Shown one piece after another: positions 6,870-10,552 of a stretch of DNA of 10,552 nucleotides. The stretch is from the NCBI GenBank assembly GCA_047973235.1, contig JBKEBP010000051.1, positions 1 to 10,552 on the forward strand. The letters are read 5' to 3'. Position 1 is the first letter of the stretch, and the number at the start of each line of letters is the position of its first letter. The position numbers and the translations under genes are program-made. Origin of the DNA: Aequitasia sp047973235 (lineage in GTDB: Bacteria; Bacillota; Clostridia; Lachnospirales; Lachnospiraceae). The notes beneath the pieces were generated by a model. It saw only the letters and a program-made list of their open reading frames with translations. It ran no database searches and was not told the origin of the DNA.

Positions 6870-7493
6870 TTATACATTTTCATTTAAGTCAGGCCGGATA
6901 TATTCGTCTTCATTATCAGTACTTTCCACTGTCATATTGTTGGCAGAGAGAGATAGTAGATTGGCTAATCCCGATGGCATATCCGCCTGGTGCATAACAA
7001 CCTTAACTTTCATATTAGCCGTTTGGCTATGATCTTTCTGATTCTTACTGCTCCCGCTTTGAGGTGCAAGCGATGCCCGCATCGAAACAGGACTATCGTC
7101 ATCCTCATTAATGGATTGTTCATCAAAAGAGTAGGAATCCTCTTTAACCTCGCTCACCGCATCCAGTATTTTGATCTCAAAGTCGAAAACCGCCTCTTTG
7201 ATCTGCAACAGGGGGATAGGGATAAGGGAGATTACCGGGATCTGCACCGATTTAACAATTCGTCTTCCTCCCTCTGACTGCGTATACTGAAATGTAAATG
7301 TGCGCAGTTTGCCTAAGCCCGTTTCACCATCAGTGGTATCTCTTTCGAAAGCCACCTCTCGCAGAAAATCAATGTAACTGCGTGTAGTCATGGCATCCGC
7401 ATCCAGCGTGGCAATCAGAGGTGCTGATATCAGTTGGCGCAACGCCATTACCTGACTATTGAGTTTATTTCTCTTATCTTTACTTGTTTCCAT
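6870..7493 (-). CDS. DUF2589 family protein B
   Basis: 207 residues resembling Pfam DUF2589 (PF11655), a family without known function. An N-terminal helix (ALRQLISAPLIATLDADAMT, about 17-36) matches the 'i.g.Pl.A.ieAq..aa' start of protein A. The core motif QIPVISLIPIPLLQIKEAVFD at about 84-104 parallels NVPLLTIVPIPYIAINTIDI of protein A. DMPSGLANLLSLS near the C-terminus parallels SMPAGLARVLDIL. An acidic, Ser-rich linker (about 115-160) separates core and C-terminal helix. It has no signal peptide or membrane helix, so it is expected in the cytoplasm. It lacks the C-terminal beta-rich extension of protein A. The gene begins 11 bases after the 267-aa gene. Confidence 0.75.
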   Translation of the reverse strand: METSKDKRNKLNSQVMALRQLISAPLIATLDADAMTTRSYIDFLREVAFERDTTDGETGLGKLRTFTFQYTQSEGGRRIVKSVQIPVISLIPIPLLQIKEAVFDFEIKILDAVSEVKEDSYSFDEQSINEDDDSPVSMRASLAPQSGSSKNQKDHSQTANMKVKVVMHQADMPSGLANLLSLSANNMTVESTDNEDEYIRPDLNENV

Positions 7494-7504
7494 AGCTGAT
7501 TATT

Positions 7505-8308
7505 TTACAAGATTGTGGGAATGATACAGTCGATGATCTCTCCGTCATTTTCCGTAGTGCTGATTTGATAGTTACGCAGATTGACGCGGAAGTTTAGCTT
7601 ATGTATTTTTTCGGGCGAAATTTCCGACAGAGATTCCGTGTCGAGTACAATATCCAATACTTCTTCTTCGTTTTTTTCTTTGAAGCAGACGTCCTTGCAG
7701 TTATGTTCGACAATAGTTTCAACGTAGGTGCTGCACGCCTGACGAACCTTGTCGGCAAACTCGCGGGTAAGATTCGATGATATTTTCAGCTCCCGATGCG
7801 AAAAGAAGTTGCTCTCAATAACCTCCATCGCTATCTCGAATATCGCGGGAAAGTACAGATAGCCTTCTTCATCCAATTCATTCGTCCCTTTTTTGAGCAG
7901 TGTGGCCTTTAACTTCTTTGACAGAAAGTCACGAAAACTGCCTTTGAGTTGCTGCTCTTTTTCTTTTAGCCGACGGTAACCTGTGGTATCTTTACCCGCA
8001 AAATTCTCTCCCGTGTATATGGCAGTGGTTATCACGGTCTCGGCAATCGAAACGGCCAATTGATTGAAAAACTGTACCAGCTTTGGGTAGTTCACCTCAC
8101 TTGTCTGTTCGGGTGCCTCCGAAGGCTGAACGGCAAATTTCAGTTCAAAGTCAAGCTCATCGGCTGCGGCATTGGGAATCATAAAATAGCGCAGCATATC
8201 GTTTTCGGCATATTCTTTCCCCAATTGTGCCGCATACACATTCGCTTGATGCTGAGCTTGAGTAAATTCGCGCAGGATACTCCCCACAATATTTTTTATT
8301 CGTGGCAT
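7505..8308 (-). CDS. Unrecognised 267-aa cytoplasmic protein between two DUF2589 genes
   Basis: I do not recognise a family. The N-terminus (MPRIKNIVGSILREFTQAQH) and the following 30 residues are helical, then YFMIPNAAADELDFELKFAV looks like paired beta strands. The middle (about 75-215) is helical and charged, with LKEKEQQLKGSFRDFLSKKL and a Cys at CSTYVETIVEHNCKDVC. The end returns to beta strands (KLNFRVNLRNYQISTT). No signal peptide or membrane helix is present. The 'IP...l.f.l.fav' segment and the C-terminal strands recall the beta parts of the flanking DUF2589 proteins, so a distant relationship or shared complex is possible. It follows a hairpin terminator after the DUF2589 protein A gene and is the first gene of the tightly packed remainder. 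Confidence 0.65.
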   Translation of the reverse strand: MPRIKNIVGSILREFTQAQHQANVYAAQLGKEYAENDMLRYFMIPNAAADELDFELKFAVQPSEAPEQTSEVNYPKLVQFFNQLAVSIAETVITTAIYTGENFAGKDTTGYRRLKEKEQQLKGSFRDFLSKKLKATLLKKGTNELDEEGYLYFPAIFEIAMEVIESNFFSHRELKISSNLTREFADKVRQACSTYVETIVEHNCKDVCFKEKNEEEVLDIVLDTESLSEISPEKIHKLNFRVNLRNYQISTTENDGEIIDCIIPTIL

Positions 8309-8332
8309 AGCTTGTTGATTTTAATAATTGAT

Positions 8333-8379
8333 AAAAAAGATCCCCCTGCATAATCCAACGATGCATTTATACAGGGGAA
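8333..8379 (-). terminator. Hairpin terminator/attenuator between DUF2589 protein A and the rest of the operon
   Basis: On the minus strand TTCCCCTG pairs with CAGGGGGA (one wobble) across a 23-base loop and is followed by TCTTTTTT. It is 13 bases past the DUF2589 protein A stop and about 25 bases before the next start. Since no good promoter follows it, partial termination could make protein A the most abundant product of the operon. Confidence 0.7.
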
Positions 8380-8391
8380 CTTTTCAGGGTG

Positions 8392-9258
8392 TTACTTTGC
8401 TTCGCCCGTTTTTTTCGGAACAGTCACTGTACGAGACACCTCACCTGCTGTAACGGTGATTAGCTTATCATCGGTTCCGGCCTCAATAGTGAATACTGCG
8501 TTGCGTTCTTCAACAACTACTCTCTCTTTTTCATCAATTTCAACGTCATCTACTTTTATGTTGATAAGTTTTGGAGAGAACAGCCCATCGCCGTTGATAT
8601 AGGTTGCAACAAGTTTCAGCTTGCCATCTTCTTCATAGACGTTTGCTGCCAGTTCTCCCTTCGGCTGATTGACAGACAGACTGTTGTTCAAAATATCGAG
8701 CACGCGAGCCAAACCGGCAGGCATACTATCCTGACCTGCTTTGACTGCAATGTCGAGCGTATACTCAACACTGTACTTCGAATCCTGTGTGGCTTTAGAG
8801 TCTTTTTTACTTGAATAAGAAGCTTCGGCCTCGAAATTGACCGCGAACCCGAAGATTTTACCTCCGCCGCTTGCTTTTGCCTTGCCCCCTACTTCCTCGT
8901 GGTCGGAGACTTCGTTGTGGGTGCTCGACTCAGCATTGATCTTAGCCTTGAAAGCGATGTCTATAGTATTGATTGCGATGTACGGAATAGGAACAATTGT
9001 GAGCAGAGGCACATTGAGTCGCGCCATTTTTCCGTTCTGAAGAAAATCGAACGATACGTTTACTGCTGTCTTTTGCCCATTTTCATCGGTATTAAGACCA
9101 ACATTTTGAATAAACTCCCACGACGTTTTAGCCGCCATTGTTTGTGCTTCAATTGCCGCTTTTAAAGGAGCACCAATGATGGCAGCAAATGGGATGCCTT
9201 GCAGTGCATTGGTTGCAACCTGCGACGGAGTGGTGTCGATTGACATTTGTTTTGCCAT
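8392..9258 (-). CDS. DUF2589 family protein A with C-terminal beta-rich (Ig-like) extension
   Basis: 288 residues from the ATG at 9258 (MAKQMSID); an ATG at 9267 would add only MII, and neither start has a Shine-Dalgarno. Residues about 15-197 match DUF2589 (PF11655): the helix IIGAPLKAAIEAQTMAAKTS, the core NVPLLTIVPIPYIAINTIDI at about 82-101, and SMPAGLARVLDILNNSLSV at about 178-196. Between them lies a Gly/Ser/Lys-rich segment (about 112-160). Residues about 200-283 form a separate run of beta strands (KLKLVATYINGDG, INIKVDDVEI, AVFTIEAG, KLITVTAGEVSRTVTV), like an Ig-type domain, absent from protein B. No signal peptide or membrane helix is seen. It is the first gene of the operon after a promoter-like gap and before a hairpin. 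The family function is unknown. Confidence 0.78.
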   Translation of the reverse strand: MAKQMSIDTTPSQVATNALQGIPFAAIIGAPLKAAIEAQTMAAKTSWEFIQNVGLNTDENGQKTAVNVSFDFLQNGKMARLNVPLLTIVPIPYIAINTIDIAFKAKINAESSTHNEVSDHEEVGGKAKASGGGKIFGFAVNFEAEASYSSKKDSKATQDSKYSVEYTLDIAVKAGQDSMPAGLARVLDILNNSLSVNQPKGELAANVYEEDGKLKLVATYINGDGLFSPKLINIKVDDVEIDEKERVVVEERNAVFTIEAGTDDKLITVTAGEVSRTVTVPKKTGEAK

Positions 9259-9288
9259 AATTATCATTTTTTTAAGTAAAAAATTATT

Positions 9289-9342
9289 GTAGATCTACGG
9301 CGTAAAACTATAGAATTGCTCATCGCATTGAAAAACCGTTTT
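9289..9342 (-). promoter_or_regulatory. Putative operon promoter with two inverted repeats
   Basis: In the gap before DUF2589 protein A the minus strand has TAGTTTTA (9303-9310), close to the Bacteroides -7 element TAnnTTTG, with TTTTTC about 19 bases upstream (9330-9335) near the expected -33 TTTG. Two symmetric sequences flank it: AAAACCGTTTT (9332-9342), overlapping the -33, and the perfect 10-base palindrome GTAGATCTAC (9289-9298), near the expected transcript start. They are candidate operators, perhaps for the adjacent LytTR protein, although LytTR sites are more often direct repeats. Confidence 0.3.
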
Positions 9343-9376
9343 CCCAATAGCTCGTTTGAGTTTCCGAAGCAGATAG

Positions 9377-9877
9377 CTAAAAGGTGAACTTTTGACTCTT
9401 AGACCCCACAAAACAAAAATACCGGAGCATTCTGCTTCGGTACTCTTTACTAATAGACAGCCTACTGCCATTCGCCATGACTGCCATATTGCCCACAAGA
9501 GCATCTACGTGTTGGAGATTGATGATAAAGCTGCGATGTATACGAATGAAGTTGGCAAGCCGGAGATATTTACCCACTTCAGACATAGGCACAGAAACCA
9601 GCATCATGGGCAAGCTTGTCAGGTGGATTTCACAGTAGCTGCGTGAGGCTTTGAGATGTGTAATTGTGTTGATGTCAATTTTCTTGAATCCGAAGTCTTG
9701 CCAAATAAAAAGATAGTTGCTATTGCTGTAGGGAGACGAGTCGTTGGAGAACACTTCTGATTGGGAATTGTGTCGGTTATGGAAGGTAAGCCATTGGATG
9801 GCAGAAGCTATTACTTCGTTGCACTTATGCAGGTAGATATGAATGGAAGTGTTTTTTCCCCAGACTCTGAGTGACAA
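9377..9877 (-). CDS. LytTR-domain DNA-binding regulator (probably the 3' part of a frameshifted gene)
   Basis: The LytTR domain spans about residues 53-153 of this frame: YLFIWQDFGFKKIDINTITH, LKASRSYCEIHL, VPMSEVGKYL, the family signature FIRIHRSFIINLQHV and the final SRLSISKEYRSRML. LytTR proteins bind DNA and often control envelope, virulence or polysaccharide genes. There is no receiver domain; the region before the LytTR domain is helical. The only upstream start in this frame is a TTG at 9877 without a ribosome binding site, and the frame overlaps the upstream 83-aa ORF by 53 bases. Removing one base from the GGGGAAAAAA run (9852-9861) would join the two into one protein of about 232 residues. 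It lies directly before the DUF2589 operon, so it is the obvious candidate regulator. A terminator hairpin lies within its last codons. Confidence 0.72.
   Translation of the reverse strand: MSLRVWGKNTSIHIYLHKCNEVIASAIQWLTFHNRHNSQSEVFSNDSSPYSNSNYLFIWQDFGFKKIDINTITHLKASRSYCEIHLTSLPMMLVSVPMSEVGKYLRLANFIRIHRSFIINLQHVDALVGNMAVMANGSRLSISKEYRSRMLRYFCFVGSKSQKFTF
9410..9442 (-). terminator. Terminator hairpin inside the 3' end of the LytTR coding frame
   Basis: On the minus strand TACCGAAGCA and TGCTCCGGTA form a 10-bp stem (one wobble) with a 3-base loop, followed by TTTTTGTTTTG. It would end the regulator transcript, yet the open frame continues for 11 to 12 codons beyond the stem before its stop at 9377. 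Confidence 0.6.
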
Positions 9878-10076
9878 CGAGTGTAAGTTGATGCAACTCT
9901 AAGCGGGTATAATCTAATGTAAAATAAGCGGGAATGTCTCTCTGTTCACAAGTACAAATCTCGACGACTGCATGAGCGAAGTCGTCATATATCGTTTTGA
10001 GTACTGCTTCGTTAGATTTCAAGGCTTCTCCTGTGCTCAGCTGGCGAAACATCGCCGTTTCTGTTAATTGTTTCAT
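9825..10076 (-). CDS. N-terminal part of the LytTR regulator, or a short separate ORF
   Basis: 83 residues starting at a normal ATG with an A/T-rich leader (AACAATAAAATT). The sequence is mostly helical (EALKSNEAVLKTIYDDFAHA, then RDIPAYFTLDYTRLELHQLT) and is not a recognised domain. In the reading direction it passes through GGGGAAAAAA near its end and stops soon after with HFHSYLPA. The LytTR frame overlaps it here, and from the same point continues an amphipathic pattern (SIHIYLHKCNEVIASAIQWL) that fits as a continuation of the helical region. I therefore infer that this is the 5' half of a single gene disrupted by one extra base, or joined to the second half by +1 frameshifting. If it is a separate protein, its function is unknown. 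Confidence 0.5.
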   Translation of the reverse strand: MKQLTETAMFRQLSTGEALKSNEAVLKTIYDDFAHAVVEICTCEQRDIPAYFTLDYTRLELHQLTLVVTQSLGKKHFHSYLPA

Positions 10077-10104
10077 AATTTTATTGTTAAGTAATTTATA
10101 ATAA

Positions 10105-10136
10105 GATCCACCCTCTATTTTTTCGAAAGGTGGATC
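10105..10136 (-). terminator. Inverted repeat, likely terminator of the DUF1566-like gene
   Basis: GATCCACC and GGTGGATC form a perfect 8-bp inverted repeat with a 16-base spacer, 13 bases past the stop of the DUF1566-like gene. The T-tract after it on the minus strand is weak (TTATTATAAATT), so it may be an imperfect terminator. It stands just before the regulator start and could also be a regulatory palindrome. Confidence 0.45.
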
Positions 10137-10149
10137 CCTGATTTTGTTT

Positions 10150-10552
10150 TTAAAAAGTTAACACAGCACGCACACAATATGAATTGATCTTAGTATCTAT
10201 CCATGTACCGCCGTTTTCAAAGTGTATGCTGTTTGCCAGACTGCTGACCTCCGTAGAGGTCCAATACCAATATTCAGACAAACTGTTTGAACCGGAAAAA
10301 GTAGATAATTTTCCGTTTACAGCAGATTTTGCATTGTATAACATCAATAACTCATCCTTGGCAGGCAGATACCATACACCTACGGCATTAGGGTTTTGGT
10401 AGTCTTCACTGATACTATTCAGACTGTGTACCCATGCAAATGCAGGATAGTTTGTAAAATTATTCGTCAAAGTATATATCGTTTGCATATTTACAAGACC
10501 ATTAGAGGCATCGCCTGCACCGGTAATAGCATTGGTATTCGCCCACCTTGTA
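10150..10552 (-). CDS. DUF1566/Fib_succ-like surface protein, C-terminal part (5' truncated by window edge)
   Basis: The frame is open to the window end, so the ATG at 10488 is internal; about 133 C-terminal residues are visible. The pattern NTNAITGAGDASNGLVNMQT, WYLPAKDELLMLYNAK, YWYWTSTEVSS and SYCVRAVLTF is that of the DUF1566/Fibrobacter major paralogous (Lcl-like) fold, which is found at the C-terminus of exported or lipid-anchored Bacteroidota surface proteins and may bind ligands or carbohydrates. The signal sequence and other domains lie outside the window. It ends before an inverted repeat and is probably a transcription unit separate from the regulator and operon that follow. Confidence 0.72.
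   Translation of the reverse strand, partial: TRWANTNAITGAGDASNGLVNMQTIYTLTNNFTNYPAFAWVHSLNSISEDYQNPNAVGVWYLPAKDELLMLYNAKSAVNGKLSTFSGSNSLSEYWYWTSTEVSSLANSIHFENGGTWIDTKINSYCVRAVLTF

Noticed and set aside
8060..8366. ORFs on both strands at the start of the 267-aa gene
   Set aside because: Overlap fully with the better-supported gene and span the terminator hairpin.
9845..9863. Classical -1 ribosomal slippery site (A AAA AAC) in the regulator
   Set aside because: The heptamer letters are present on the minus strand, but they are phased in the downstream LytTR frame, and the shift needed is +1 (or -2), so the standard -1 mechanism does not fit.
1..10552. CRISPR array, tRNA or rRNA genes
   Set aside because: No regularly spaced direct repeats, cloverleaf-like sequences or rRNA signatures were seen.

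Overview
The window looks like an accessory region of a Bacteroidota chromosome or mobilizable element (Bacteroides, Parabacteroides or Dysgonomonas type). The basis is a MobV/Pre-type relaxase tail with a long coiled coil, A/T-rich leaders mostly without Shine-Dalgarno sequences, a stand-alone LytTR regulator, a DUF1566-like surface protein and a mixture of phage-derived and envelope genes. No rRNA, tRNA, CRISPR array or intact insertion sequence is visible.

Layout. Positions 1-774 (+) hold the C-terminal part of the mobilization protein. Everything else is on the minus strand and reads from high to low coordinates. At the right edge is the C-terminal part of a DUF1566-like protein (10150-10552), followed by a hairpin. 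Next comes a LytTR regulator that seems split by a one-base slip in a G4A6 run (9377-10076). After a short promoter-like gap comes a tightly spaced series: DUF2589 protein A with a beta-rich tail (8392-9258), a hairpin terminator or attenuator, an unrecognised 267-aa protein, DUF2589 protein B, a 74-aa zinc ribbon, a peptidoglycan-binding/N-acetylmuramidase protein, a 159-aa exported protein and a 324-aa signal-peptide/transmembrane protein. The last two overlap by ATGA.

Below position 4315 lies a pertussis-toxin-S1-like ADP-ribosyltransferase gene, AT-richer than its neighbours, with an odd leader and its own terminator. It is followed by an outer-membrane beta-barrel protein and, 3 bases later, a 724-aa protein. 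That protein appears to fuse an extracytoplasmic dCache sensor to a complete pentameric ligand-gated ion channel (pLGIC, Cys-loop superfamily) subunit with four C-terminal membrane helices.

How the parts may work together (inference): the LytTR protein may control the DUF2589-muramidase operon, which combines cytoplasmic proteins of unknown function, a cell-wall hydrolase without its own export signal, and exported or membrane proteins that could give it access to the wall. The ADP-ribosyltransferase could be a toxic effector carried as an insert. The Cache-channel and its outer-membrane partner form a separate sensing/ion-flux pair. The whole could be an envelope-directed conflict or stress system, but no experimental function is known to me for DUF2589 or this arrangement.
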